The notes under the pieces: generated by a model
Database searches by the model: none
What the model saw: only the letters and a program-made list of their open reading frames with translations
Told to the model about the DNA's origin: nothing
Program-made: the position numbers and the translations under genes
Assembly (NCBI GenBank): GCA_025024175.1
Contig: QCXZ01000001.1
Span: forward strand, 11,966,001-12,030,000
Direction: 5' to 3'
DNA: 64,000 bases
DNA from: Rhyzopertha dominica
Taxonomy: Eukaryota > Arthropoda > Insecta > Coleoptera > Bostrichidae
Part shown: piece by piece, positions 26,201 through 34,336 of the stretch
How positions within the stretch are numbered: position 1 is the first letter of the stretch
Layout of the letters: every line of letters begins with the position of its first letter

Positions 26201-29200
26201 GAAATGTGATTTTCCGGAAACTATGTTGTAACAGTTTTTGCTGTGTAACAGGAGCCGCAATCTTGTAGGAAACAATACTTTCCTCCTGGCAACTGCAACT
26301 TTTTAATGGATGGCAGTAATTCTTCTTCCAAAATTGTTTTATACTTATGGGCATTTACAGTTCCATCTATCACTAGAAGGCACCCTATCCCTTGTGCAGA
26401 CATACACCCCCAAACCATGATGGATACCAGAAATTTGACTTTCCTTGGTAATAATCAAAATGATATTCTTCACTCTGCCGATGAATAATTATTTTTGTGG
26501 AGTCTCCAACAGACTTCAAATCAGTATTCATCGCTCCAGATTATAAAATTCCATTGCCTTTGCAACCAGTTTTTTTCGTTCATTTGCCCATAAGCGTCTG
26601 GTTTTGTGTTAAAAAAGGTTAAACTTTTGCCTAAAGTACATTCTATAAAAAAGGTGACCGATTTTCTTTATAAAACTTATTTATGCAAGCCATATCCCAA
26701 TTTTTTAAAATGCTGCAATCAAGTATCGTTTGATATACGCATCTGCATCGCATTTCCCCACCTCGACACCAATTCTCTTCTGGGATCTTCAGAAAGTGCT
26801 TTCCCACGAACCATTTTCACTAAAATTTAACTTCTAACAAAGACAACGCTGACTAAGTGACACCAATGTAGTTTTGTTTTGTTTCAATGCAAACGTGATT
26901 TTAAGCTAAACACAGCCTATTACAATTTTGGGCCAATTCTAATGCACCGAACATAGTTTAATTTTGTTTGTTGTTAATTTGTTGNTAATACTCTGAAGTA
27001 TCAAATATAATTAACCAAAAATTTTTAAGTTTGTTTCTTTAAAATTAAATATTTGAAGTACACTCATATTTTACTTTATGCTTGGGCCAATTCATATGCG
27101 ACTGGGCTCGTAATAACCGTGTCTCTCATAAAATATTTTTGTGTTTAAATTCATTTAATTAGAATTTATATATATTCTAAAATTTTCTGTGCTTTTATCA
27201 ATTCCATAAAACCTGAAATAGGTGCCATATCATTTTACTTTATTACTTTAAAATGGGAAAATGTTTAAAAATTTATTATTCTCCAATATTCATAACTCAC
27301 CTACAAGCTTCGCTCATACTTGTGAGAGATAAACAATCTATTTATTTATTTATTTAAGATTGTCGTTTTTATTAGTATTTTTTCAATTAGATTTGCTGTA
27401 TGTTTAACTGCATGAAATTTATATGTTTTTATTATTATTATTACTGTTATTTTTATTTATATTGAGGTTATGTTCACGTCCAAAGAATTATAACACAATA
27501 ACTAACAATAACGGGGAATGGACATTGGGATGATAGTCAAACAAACATTTCAGCTGACATTTCGGTTTACTTAAACCTTTTTCAAAGCTACAACAAAGGA
27601 AGAAAACATGTAATGAAACACGTGCAAAAGTTACAAAGTAAAATCCCTACCTTCATGTTTCAGTAAACTAATGTATATCATTAAAGCAGTGCGTAACACA
27701 ACAAGCAACACATTCAAAACTAGAAATCTGTTTGCAACAGGGATGATGAAGTAATGTCCAAAACATATACAAAACAAATTTACAAAATAAAATGATGACC
27801 TGCCTTCAGCCAATTGGCTGATTGGCATCATCCCTGTTGCAAACAGATTTCTAGTTTTGAATGTGTTGCTTGTTGTGTTACNCACTGCTTTAATGATTTA
27901 CATTAGTTTACTGAAACATGAAGCNTTGAAAAAGGTTTAAGTAAACCGAAACGTCAGCTGAAATGTTTGTTTGACTATCATCCCAATGTCCATTCCCCGT
28001 TATTGTTAGTTATTGTGTTATTTTTATTGTTATACCTTACAAGGCGCCTTTGTTTGGTTCAAATAATTTTCCCATAATTTAAAAGATATTTGTTAATTTT
28101 TCAGCTATTTAACAAAGTAGTCTGTGGTTTAGCATTTTTAAATAACTATTGACCACTAAAATTGAACTAAGAAAATTAAAGAGTTTAACAAAATTAGTTT
28201 TGTGTAACAAATATTTCACCCAAATTTTGGTTTTATACCGTTTTAGCATTTTCGTTACAATCTATACTTTTTATTACCTAAAATCTATACTTATGAGTAT
28301 AATCAATTAGTATCAGTGGACACCTTACTGATTCATCATCTCCCAACATGAACTTAGCTTTTAATTAGAAGTAAAAAAAAAAATTTTATTCAGTGTTTTA
28401 GAAAATTCCACTGATAGGGGGATGAAAGTAAAAAACATTTGGTAATTGTTATTATTTAGGTTTTAAATTAGAAAATGATAAACATATGTTCTATTTTTTT
28501 AATTCTTTTTTATGGAGGTAAAATGGGAGTTTGTCATTCTTTTGAAGTTAGTTGAAGTTAAAAGCATAAAACGTTATTATTTGAGCTTTTATTAGAATGT
28601 AATAAGAATAAGTTTCAGCATTTTTTTCAATTACACGTCTGAGGGAGTAAAATAAGGTATAATTTTTCTTAATTCGAATTATTTACGAAGGCTATTTAGG
28701 CTATTGTTTAGAAATTAATAACACAGCTATTTAACTGTTTTGAAAATTCCATCCCTAGAGGTGTGAAAAGCTCGTGAAAATTGGTATATGATTACATTAT
28801 TTTCATGGTAATAATAATAAGTAAACATGAAGTTTTATATTCAGGCAGTAGGTGAGTAACTATATATGTATGTACTGTTTCACTGTTTTTGAAAATACCT
28901 TCCCTGAAGGGGTGAAAAGACGATGAATATGCCTTTTTCATTATTTTCGACATAATATTAAAACATTTAAGTTTTTAGTAAAAAGTTGAAATATACATAC
29001 AGATATTTGATACCTAGCATTTGTTTCAAAATATTTTTATATCTATATTGGATATTTGGTATATGCAATCTCCTATGCAAGCAAAGCCTAGAGTAACAGC
29101 TAGTATTTTATATGATTAATCAATATGTTAGTTGCTCTTAGAAAAGCACTTTTGACACCTATTAGCATTCATATTTAACACAAAGTTTGCAGTAGTGTTG

Positions 29201-31698
29201 TTTGAACTGATTAAAATACATTTGAAATTAAGAATAAATTTATTTTGATTAAATTCTAGACTCTGGCCATTCTTAGTTGAACCCAGCAATAAAACGTCGC
29301 ACTAACGGAATTTCGTCCAGGCCGTACCTATTTTGCTAATTTAGGGGTGGACGGTATGCAAACGGCTTAAAACCTGACGTGGCCCGGCGTTGTAGGACGC
29401 TTGACCACCCTCTTTTACATTTGCATTTCATTCGTGATCCTGTTGTATGCGAATGCGGTTGTAAGCTTGTGCGTTGTGTTGTCGTTAAAATAGCATAGAT
29501 TTTCGCAAATTTCTGTGAACAACTGGTTGGTTGTATGCCATTATAGCAAAATAAAGGAACTAGAATATATAGAAAAAGAACATCTTCTCGACGAAGCTCT
29601 AGATGAACTGTGTTTTACAGTAAAAACAGGATCTTCTGATGAAGATTTTTCAAGTAGTGACTTCTCGGATGATAAATGTTAAGTCTTTTATCATAAGCAA
29701 TAATTTTTATTCGTTAATCTCTTATAAATTGTATATACTGTGTGAGAATTTTATTTTATTACTATTAAAGTACATTTTTTGTTCGTCTTTTGTTTAGTAT
29801 TCTACTTTTTGCTTTATTTGCTCTGATATAACTGAAGTACAAAGATTATCATATGGTGTAAAATACTTGTTGTATTAAAATGTAGGTAGTATATGTTTTT
29901 TTTTTAAATAAAAAAAGACAGAGGGCGAAGTAAAACGTATTAATGTTATGCCAAGCTTTCGGAGATTATTGTATTTGTCAGGTCCTGACATTTATTAAAT
30001 AAATAAAACCAGCAAAAAAGACTATATGAAAACAAACGTAGGCATAGAGCTGGTATATGTACAACAATGCAATCAGCAGAGTGCAATTAATTTAGTTTAA
30101 GGTAAGTAACTTTTTATTACTAAATATTTATATTCAAATTAAAAACATACAATTTACAATAAAAATTTTACCTATTTATTCTGTTAGAAATCTTACTTTT
30201 TATACCTATGAAATGGAAAAAATATCTGATTTTGGCCTTAAAAACACAAACCAAAGAATTTCATATTATTTTTATTAAACAAAAATTTAACGACTAAGAA
30301 CAATCTAATTCATGTTAATTTTGTTTTTGCTTTGATAATTGCAATTGTTATTTGAAATTATGAATGTATTTTAGTAATTACCTACTTTAAACCTGCTTAA
30401 ACTATCATAATTCTACACTGTCATTGTCTACCTGGATAGACCGATACCCATTTATCTATATTTCAGTCATTATTATAACTTTATCGGTCAATATCTCTAC
30501 CTACACTTCTATACAATAAGAAATATAGTACTAACCTTGCAGCTGCTGATTATCTTAAACATACCCACACTATATACACATATGAATTATTATATTAAAT
30601 AATTCAATTATTTACTAACCGTACCACGCCACTGATCAAAATAGCTACTGTGAGACCCCAGTTACTAGAAAATTTACGCCGCCACAGACAGAAGTCACTG
30701 CGCCGCTCGCTAGGCTCCGCCCGGCTCAACTTAGAATGGCCATGGTCTACCTAATTATTTCATTATTTACTGAAATAGCACAACTGCAAATAGAAAAATT
30801 CATACACAAGTTATTCAAGAAAGGGAATAATAATTCATTTTGTTAAACATATTTATTGAGTTGTTCAGGTTCATTCTTAAATATCTAATAAGTTAATGCA
30901 GTGTGTTCATGATTTTTTTTATCTTCAGATTGAAAGACAGAGGCAGAAGAAAAGTCCTATAACTGAAATGGTACGTAACAGCTTGGAAAAGGTAGGCATA
31001 CCTTTTCCTGAAGAAAAACGTAGGCTGTCACGTCAGATATTAACAGAAATGAATGTAGCACAGCTTCAAGTGATTGTAAATGATCTCCACACTCAAATAG
31101 AAATACTTAACGAAAACCTTGTAAAATACCTAATGGAACGTGATGATCTGCACATGGAGCAAGATTCAATGTTGGTGGATATCGAAGATTTAACGAGATA
31201 CTTGTAAGTACATTGTTAATTGTTTAGTAGAGTGTAGTTTTTAAGTAGGGATAAAGACGAATAACTGGGTATGCGAAAAATTTGTGTTACCTGTCCAAAT
31301 GGTTTTTACTTAAAAAATTTTTGGAACCAGAATGTACTACATTGCACAGTTTAAAACATTAACACATTGTGAAATTTCCTTTATTGCTATAGTATTGCAT
31401 AAAGTATAACATTATTTTAGCAGTATCTGCCATTCTTTTAAAATATTTTTTTATTATTTCCATTGCTGGGGGAATGTACTCTGAATTTATAATTATAAAC
31501 TTATGAACATTATTTTACTTATTATTGAAGTCGTTTTATTGTAGAGGTGCAAAGGAGCAAACTATAAAAGAGCAGAGTACAACACAGCAGAATAACAACA
31601 TGCCACCACCATCTCCAGCACCATCTTCACCACTTTCTTCTTTAAACAGTAGCGTGAAGCCACATCTGCAGAGAATAGCTAGCTTGGTTAAAAAATAA
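1938..31698 (+). CDS. Schip1: Schip1 coding span (schwannomin-interacting protein 1 homologue), 5' incomplete
   Basis: Six exons read in frame: 1938-3233, 3291-3388, 23365-23482, 25178-25494, 30929-31203 and 31545-31698, about 751 codons, open at the 5' end. Every junction has GT..AG and matching phase. The protein runs from a long acidic N-terminal part through a conserved block (KIDLEAIESHLKAAREEERR, then REEIRRRLAMG and LQSGMNLQICF) into a C-terminal coiled coil (LQVIVNDLHTQIEILNENL, EQDSMLVDIEDLTRYL). This order and these motifs are those of the SCHIP-1 family. Known for the family: mammalian SCHIP1 binds schwannomin/NF2 and ankyrin-G at the axon initial segment; Drosophila Schip1 links Expanded to the kinase Tao in Hippo signalling. 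It is a cortical cytoplasmic adaptor. The intron between the second and third exons is about 20 kb and full of transposons. Identification is firm; the true start lies left of the window. Confidence 0.95.
3291..3388 (+). CDS. Schip1: Schip1 exon with the start of the conserved SCHIP block
   Basis: Acceptor ttacag, donor gtaagt; phase 1 in, phase 0 out. It encodes GFDVYNIETAMPKIDLEAI and then SHLKAAREEERR, matching the mammalian DWEALEKHL segment that precedes the shared isoform core. Because it ends on a codon boundary, any first exon ending in phase 0 can replace it and still join the exon at 23365. One N sits in the second codon. Confidence 0.9.
4412..4771. mobile_element. MITE with TIRs CAGGGTTTCTATAAATGATT-type, copy 2
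   Basis: Second full-length copy, same orientation as 1159-1527, differing mainly by point changes and short indels. Both sit in Schip1 introns. Confidence 0.75.
4912..5117 (+). mobile_element. Hairpin insertion with 67-bp arms and hammerhead-like core
   Basis: Arms 4912-4978 and 5051-5117 are inverted repeats with about 85 percent match; the 72-nt loop carries the hammerhead-like core at 5018-5057. No protein. Architecture resembles 25697-25878. It may be a retrozyme-type or Penelope-derived non-autonomous element. Confidence 0.6.
5018..5057 (+). ncRNA. Hammerhead-ribozyme-like motif (U3/A8 variant)
   Basis: Order: stem I CTCT (5018-5021), core TTGACAA, one extra T, stem II GACC-gtat-GGTC, GAAA, then C-GATA-GTC giving a two-pair stem III with a tetraloop, then AGAG closing stem I. 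Relative to consensus CUGANGA, position 3 is U and position 8 is A, which would still pair. Activity is unproven. Confidence 0.5.
5989..6136. mobile_element. Short MITE, copy 1
   Basis: About 148 bp with inverted ends (GGGTCGGTTTCTCTTCTC and its counterpart near 6135). The whole unit reappears inverted at 41884-42031, including TTAAAGTTGATTTTAGCTAA. Confidence 0.65.
6834..6876 (-). ncRNA. Hammerhead-ribozyme-like motif, left Penelope copy
   Basis: Minus-strand duplicate of the motif at 7551-7593: stem I TTGTA/TACAA, intact CTGACGA, extra T, stem II GGCTA/TAGCC, intact GAAA, self-complementary AGCGCT as stem III. Confidence 0.6.
7139..7447 (+). pseudogene. Penelope-like GIY-YIG endonuclease fragment
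   Basis: Open frame of 102 codons to TAA at 7445, without its own start. It begins VYIGQTGRSFLTRGKEHLKQ, containing the YIG half of the GIY-YIG motif, and continues with SSLANHLLVNKHT, matching the C-terminal endonuclease of Penelope-like elements. The reverse transcriptase is missing, so this is a 5'-truncated copy. Confidence 0.7.
7551..7593 (+). ncRNA. Hammerhead-ribozyme-like motif, right Penelope copy
   Basis: Stem I TTGTA pairs with TACAA across the core. The core CTGACGA (7556-7562) and GAAA (7579-7582) are intact; stem II is GGCTA-acatg-TAGCC. Stem III is AGCGCT, which is palindromic and has no loop, so it could pair only between two molecules, as in dimeric type I hammerheads. The base at the cleavage position would be U, which is less favourable than C. 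Confidence 0.65.
7640..9999. other. Intron, mostly without recognisable features
   Basis: Part of the large Schip1 intron. Apart from the repeat at 8090-8405, nothing is identified. A run at 9576-9900 starting ATACAGGGTCCG looks like a transposon end without a partner. Confidence 0.5.
8090..8405 (-). repeat. Unclassified dispersed repeat, copy 2
   Basis: Minus-strand copy of the repeat at 1-250. A 61-codon Lys/Arg-rich open frame (8330-8145) lies in it but is not shared intact by the other copy, so no gene is called. Confidence 0.5.
10045..10305 (+). pseudogene. Penelope-like endonuclease C-terminal fragment
   Basis: In one frame with a single internal stop it encodes FNHCFDFDHKFNFEDPTILD and KRLFLEMVHINIQTNSINKR, then INNLSKIYTYLL. 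The pattern H.FDFD...IL....KRLFLEM.HI....NSIN..SDI..LS.IY..LL is typical of arthropod Penelope-like elements. No reverse transcriptase upstream. Confidence 0.65.
10563..10602 (+). ncRNA. Hammerhead-ribozyme-like motif
   Basis: Intact CTGAAGA (10567-10573), extra A, stem II GGAGG-caagca-CCTCC with perfect pairing, intact GAAA (10591-10594), palindromic AGCT as stem III. Stem I is short (GGC/GCC with a bulged C). Confidence 0.5.
10640..13950. other. Intron, no genes seen
   Basis: AT-rich; open frames are short and unlike known proteins. 12700-13540 has the texture of an old repeat (A/T homopolymer runs, a C-rich CCCCCCAG...GCCCCC patch near 13230) but could not be classified. Confidence 0.5.
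13955..14340 (+). pseudogene. Decayed transposase fragment with helix-turn-helix
   Basis: One frame reads HTRELTESLNISQTSVSKIL, the helix-turn-helix of a family of arthropod DDE transposases (the same pattern as NISQSSVVRILKKNK at 60940). Frames break repeatedly afterwards. No ends recognised. Confidence 0.35.
15127..16888. mobile_element. hAT-like element (outer), with nested insertion
   Basis: Ends CAGACCTCGACTGTACTCAA and, inverted, CAGAGTTGAGCCAAGTACAA are similar and rich in subterminal AGTACTTG repeats. Flanking octamers match at 6 of 8 bases. Near 16370-16440 a decayed frame reads RRHALSDENFEQLVITYVV, like the end of hAT transposases. A second hAT-type element sits inside it. Confidence 0.5.
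15452..16044. mobile_element. Non-autonomous hAT element nested in the outer one
   Basis: 593 bp, ends CAGTGTTGTTAA and (inverted) CAGTGATATTAA, subterminal repeats of GTAATTACAATTAC type, flanked by AGTGTAAG and AGTGTAAA, an 8-bp duplication with one mismatch, the hAT hallmark. No transposase. Confidence 0.7.
17199..17321. repeat. (TA)n/(ATT)n microsatellite
   Basis: More than 100 bp of TA dinucleotides with an embedded ATT run. The open frame through it (Ile/Tyr repeats) is an artefact. Confidence 0.95.
18710..18820 (+). CDS. Schip1: Candidate alternative first coding exon of Schip1 (37 codons)
   Basis: An ATG at 18710 opens 37 codons (MNSLKRKREYKKDSIYVLDL, then YTLTFDENETLESLENI) that stop exactly at a strong donor, gtaagt, at 18821. 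It ends in phase 0, the phase needed to splice to the exon at 23365. The 450 bases upstream (about 18250-18700) are less AT-rich than the surrounding intron, as expected of a promoter and 5' UTR. I know no homologue of these residues. It could be the first exon of some other + strand transcript, but no other acceptor of a recognised gene lies between here and 23365. This is inference from splice signal, phase and base composition. Confidence 0.5.
19200..19470 (+). pseudogene. Relic of the transposon family at 60340-61200
   Basis: Aligns with two blocks of the 60340-61000 region. It includes NINQSSVV, then a stop, then KKNK, the counterpart of NISQSSVVRILKKNK. Internally deleted and non-functional. 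Confidence 0.45.
19471..22600. other. Intron, no genes seen
   Basis: Very AT-rich Schip1 intron. No transposon ends or coding sequence recognised. 22560-22640 is less AT-rich and may be the promoter of the first exon at 22959. Confidence 0.4.
22959..23303 (+). CDS. Schip1: Candidate alternative first exon of Schip1 (115 codons)
   Basis: An ATG at 22959 opens 115 codons beginning MFENFISTVKAQTSNITDNL and ending in a run of six Asp plus Ser just before a gtaaga donor at 23304. The intron to the next Schip1 exon would be only 61 bp, with a pyrimidine-rich tract and acag at 23361. Phase is 0 on both sides, so the reading frame continues into RRTDREEIRRRLAMG. The first third is basic, the rest mixed and Tyr/Asp-rich; no membrane segment. 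An in-frame GTG further upstream (22938) is less likely as start. Mammalian SCHIP1 also has several alternative first exons feeding one conserved core, so a short isoform is plausible. Read-through past the donor stops after five codons. Confidence 0.7.
23365..23482 (+). CDS. Schip1: Schip1 shared core exon
   Basis: Acceptor ttacag, donor gtaagc; phase 0 in, phase 1 out. It encodes RRTDREEIRRRLAMGAEDDY, a Tyr/Asn-rich stretch, then RKPSLQARLQS. The REEIRRRLAMG and KPSLQARLQSG motifs correspond to RESIRQKLALG and KPSLSSRLQSG of vertebrate SCHIP1. This exon is the common entry point for the long form and both candidate alternative first exons. Confidence 0.93.
23483..25177. other. Schip1 intron without recognised features
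   Basis: AT-rich; nothing supported apart from the splice sites. Confidence 0.6.
25178..25494 (+). CDS. Schip1: Schip1 exon with the MNLQICF motif and first coiled coil
   Basis: Acceptor ttttag, donor gtaagt; phase 1 in, phase 0 out. The split Gly codon joins to MNLQICFMNETVSDTESPNS, the hallmark of the family. A Ser/Asn/Gln-rich linker follows, then VDFFARQARLQTEARMALAQ and AKEMARMQME, a helical segment matching vertebrate [20 protein letters not shown]. A Tc1-like element begins 47 bp after the donor. Confidence 0.95.
25697..25878 (+). mobile_element. 182-bp hairpin insertion with hammerhead-like core and 15-bp target-site duplication
   Basis: Flanked by TAACACAAATACATA at 25682-25696 and 25879-25893. 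Inside are perfect 31-bp inverted arms (25729-25759 and 25849-25879, the last base shared with the duplication) and a hammerhead-like core between them. No protein. A duplication of this length suggests target-primed reverse transcription rather than cut-and-paste. Confidence 0.65.
25781..25820 (+). ncRNA. Hammerhead-ribozyme-like motif (U3/A8 variant)
   Basis: Stem I GTCT/AGAC, core TTGACAA, extra A, stem II GATTAC-aggt-GTAATC perfectly paired, GAAA, then ACGTC with C at the cleavage position and palindromic ACGT as stem III. Positions 3 and 8 are U and A instead of C and G. Confidence 0.5.
26120..26814 (-). pseudogene. Tc1-like transposase, broken
   Basis: Starts MVRGKALSEDPRRELVSRWG at 26814; stops and frameshifts follow. 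DDE landmarks survive in pieces: IIWSDEY (first Asp) directly before a stop, VWGCMSAQGIGCLLVIDGTV, FLQDCGSCYTAKT in place of the usual QDNAPCHTA (second Asp), and QIEIFWHEIK (Glu). Inactive. Confidence 0.7.
27552..27589 (-). ncRNA. Hammerhead-ribozyme-like motif, left arm
   Basis: Minus strand: stem I AGCT/AGCT, core TTGAAAA (U3/A8), extra A, stem II GGTTT-aagt-AAACC, GAAA, then TGTC, a one-base change that breaks the ACGT palindrome. Confidence 0.4.
27922..27959 (+). ncRNA. Hammerhead-ribozyme-like motif, right arm
   Basis: Same layout as the left arm: AGCN/AGCT stem I, TTGAAAA, extra A, GGTTT-aagt-AAACC, GAAA, CGTC. The N is T in the partner arm. Confidence 0.45.
28261..29103 (+). mobile_element. 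Helitron-like non-autonomous element
   Basis: Begins TCTATACTT after an A and ends GCAAAGCCTAGAGTAACAGC then TAG, followed by T: the TC...CTAG-T signature, with a 3' end like the GAAGCCGCGGGTAACAGCTAG ends of insect Helitrons. The interior carries diverged repeats of a TTTGAAAATTCC...GGGGTGAAAAG unit. No inverted repeats, no protein. Confidence 0.6.
29527..29690 (+). other. Short acidic open stretch of unknown nature
   Basis: One frame without ATG reads IKELEYIEKEHLLDEALDEL, then SSDEDFSSSDFSDDKC and stop, within a less AT-rich block (29280-29690). It may be the N-terminal remnant of a transposon protein or a lost exon. Not recognised. Confidence 0.25.
29940..29990 (-). ncRNA. Degenerate hammerhead-like motif
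   Basis: Minus strand reads CTGACAA, a 13-nt spacer with no good stem II, CTCC-GAAA-GCTT; the right half matches the motif at 10563-10602. Only position 8 is changed, without compensation, so probably dead. Confidence 0.3.
30929..31203 (+). CDS. Schip1: Schip1 exon with the C-terminal coiled coil
   Basis: Acceptor atcttcag, donor gtaagt; phase 0 in, phase 2 out. Residues run IERQRQKKSPITEMVRNSLE and end with QLQVIVNDLHTQIEILNENL and EQDSMLVDIEDLTRYL. Regular Leu/Ile spacing indicates a parallel coiled coil, the part of SCHIP1 used for dimerisation and partner binding. This is the best conserved segment of the gene. Confidence 0.96.
31545..31698 (+). CDS. Schip1: Schip1 last coding exon
   Basis: Acceptor attgtag; one base completes the split Leu codon, then 50 codons to TAA at 31696. 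The tail is low complexity (Gln/Asn, then Pro/Ser-rich PPPSPAPSSPLSS) and ends in a basic SLVKK. Vertebrate SCHIP1 ends soon after the same coiled coil with an unrelated short tail, so the length is as expected. Confidence 0.9.
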
Positions 31699-32360
31699 CG
31701 CAGTACTCATTTGCTGTATCCTGTACATATTTAAAAGTTGTCATTGTTGGTGATATTCGAGAATTTTCGCTGTTACGCTTGAAAGATAGCATAGGCTGAT
31801 ATTTATTTTTTATATTGTAGTGATATTTATTTTTAGTGTGTTCTTTTTAATGTAACATTGAATGAAAGACTGTTTTATTTAATTAATGCAAAGATTCTCA
31901 GTGGTTTTGATTCTGCATACTGTTTGACCATAGAATAAGAACTAATTTAATAATTTTACAGATTTGCGATAAATACATTAAGCACTTGCAAATTTGTAAA
32001 ATATGGGCCACCTGAATTATAAGAAAATATGATTGTTTTTGGTATTGAGTGATTTGTAAAGATCAAGTTTAAGTTGTTTTCAGATCCTCCGTCTAATGAT
32101 TTTCTATAATTAAAACCTTATTCAGTACGTATTCTAATGGCAGGATGGACAGGATCAAAATCATGACTTGCTATTATCACTGCATTATATCAGATAACAT
32201 GTATTTTGACAGGCAAGTATGATAATTAACTATTCTGTACTTTAAATACTCATTTGTTCTCTAAATTTAAGAGAACAGAGTTTAAAAGCATTTGCTTGAA
32301 ATTGTAGCATATAAAAATTGTTAATAAACAAAAAGCTTGTGTTTATTACCTTAATAAACA
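31699..32360 (+). promoter_or_regulatory. Schip1: Schip1 3' UTR with candidate poly(A) signals
   Basis: AT-rich sequence directly after the stop codon. The first AATAAA hexamers on the + strand are at 32323-32328 and 32353-32358, followed by T/GT-rich DNA. Either could end the transcript; a later site cannot be excluded. Confidence 0.45.
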
Positions 32361-33832
32361 TGGTGTTTCAAAAATTGATTATATAAAATATCAGTAGGTA
32401 CAAATAGGTTCCATGAATGCTTTATTTTGTGTGTAATGTAATGTAATTTGTGTTTAAGTTTTACTTAAAAGACAACTTCTTTCAATTTTAAAATTATGCA
32501 TTTTTTGGAGTGGTGTTACATATTATGGCTATGTTATTGCAGTGATCTTTAGGAAAACTAATGATTTTTTTATATGCATAAGTTAAAAGTGCACTATTTT
32601 TGAGACATTTATAAAAGTATTAAGTTATCAAATAATAAACCATCAACAAAATAGGTCTTTTGTAATTTTGCTCTATCATAGGCGCACTGTATAAGTACTG
32701 TGCTAATGAAAGCTATGTACATTAAATTGTATAGTATAGTAAGATATTTTTGCAAAGTAACAAATTTATCATATTTTGTCATTATATTAGGCAACACATT
32801 ATTTATCGTTTTTTCTAAAGCAAGATCAGCTGAAAATGTAACACAAATCTATTCAGTCAAAAAAATGCGCTTTAGTCCATCAGAAGGACCGTAAAACTAT
32901 AAAAGAATGTTATGGCTGCTTGATAGGTATTTGTTGTAACACAATTCCAAAAAATGATATTTTCATTGAATACTCAACCCTCGAAGGTTGATTTCATAGA
33001 AATGTGTCGATACTCCCACGAATGGTAAAGAATTATCAGATCATTTATAATAGTTTCAGAGTTTTTGTAAACTGATCTATATTAGTTTAATACAGAGTGA
33101 ACCTTTTTTTGAAACACAAATTTCGTACATAAGTGGTGCAGAAAGTAGTCAAATAATCATACAGCCCTGTTGGTATTGCTATTTATTAAAGATGTACATA
33201 TAAACGTAGCATGTAGTTACCAGTTCAATTTTTAAAACACATAATTGCGTTCCTAATGTTGAAAGAGACAGTGTAGTATATTGGACAATATAAGAATCAT
33301 GTTAAACTATTTTCAAAGATTCTTAACTCAAATTTATAGCTCTTATGCAACAACATATACGTAATTAACACTTCTGATGTATGTTGACACCAAAAATGGA
33401 AATGACTGATTGTGCTTTTTCTGTATGTGTATAGCAGAAGCTAAAATGTAGGTGTTCAAAAAGCGATCACTTGTGAAGATGTACATATTTCTCATACTAT
33501 CTTTTGCTTACATTAAAAGTACACTCTTTTTTAGTAGAATTTGTACACCTTATTACATGACTTGGAAAAAAAATAGGTGAATCATTGTGAATTGTTAAAT
33601 CTGACTTGGCTTAAGCTGTATTAGTTATATTGATTGAAGCATTACTTCTCTAATGCTGCAATCAACTAATTTTCTATGCAAGTATTTTCAAATATGTAAT
33701 AAATGTGCCATGAAATAAATAATTTCTGTATGCATCAATGTGTTTTGTTATTATATATATATATGTCGAACTAGGTTTCCGGGATCTGCTCCGCGTTGTC
33801 AAATGTTGATCCTCCACTGGACCGTTGAACTG

Positions 33833-33874
33833 ATGACGTTTTCGGCACGGTCTCACGTGCCATCTTTAGGTCTT
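33833..33874 (-). ncRNA. Hammerhead-like motif with a core change
   Basis: CTAAAGA (G5 to A), extra T, strong stem II GGCACG-tgagac-CGTGCC, GAAA, ACGTC. The G5 change should abolish cleavage. Confidence 0.4.
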
Positions 33875-33955
33875 CTCTGCTGCTGCTGCTGTTCTGCTCC
33901 GCGTTACACGGCTACAACTGACATCCGGTGCTGCTGCTGGTGGTATATATACCCG

Positions 33956-34336
33956 TCAGGTACCACGCTTCGTCGCGCTTGGTTGGCTTCCTGCTTGACT
34001 GGTTATTGGACGGTTGGTGGTTGTTGTTGTCCGTGTCCTTGTTTTTGTATTGAGGGCTGGTTTCCAGGTAGGTGGTAATCTTTGTGTATCATCTCTTGTA
34101 TTCAAGCTGTGTGGTCTCCTTTCAATCTCTATGGCTTCTCTGATGATACGTTTGGTTTTGTGTTCGATGCTCGCTATAACTTTGGTGTTATCGAAGTCTA
34201 TTCGGTGCGAAGTACTTCTCACATGTTCTGCTAAAGATGACGATGTTTCCATTTTCCTGACAGCATTTTGGTGTTCTTCGCGTCCTACGTTGATTACAAC
34301 TAATGAGGGCAATGATTTTGATAATTTCTTTTTCAA
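33956..34336 (-). pseudogene. Penelope-like endonuclease C-terminal fragment
   Basis: Reads SSSLAEHVRSTSHRIDFDNT, KRIIREAIEIERRPHSLNTR and QRLPPTWKPAL, the typical end of Penelope-type endonucleases (AEH...HRIDF..T.VI, REAIEI, L...W.P.L). The first codons are not native and the N-terminal half and reverse transcriptase are absent. Confidence 0.65.

Larger units (their letters stand above)
25542..27110 (-). mobile_element. Tc1-like element in a Schip1 intron
   Basis: 1569 bp with terminal inverted repeats of about 36 bp (ccagtc.catatgaattgg then cccaagc) and TA at both borders. Transposase remnants read on the minus strand. A 182-bp hammerhead-bearing insertion lies in its left flank. Confidence 0.8.
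27491..28020. mobile_element. Inverted-repeat element with a hammerhead-like motif in each arm
   Basis: Arms of about 200-260 bp meet around a 79-bp centre; the left arm has about 70 bp extra. Outer ends read taacacaataactaacaata and its complement. An open frame in the left arm has no recognised product. Resembles the head-to-head Penelope pair at 6788-7639, but no endonuclease is identified here. Confidence 0.6.
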
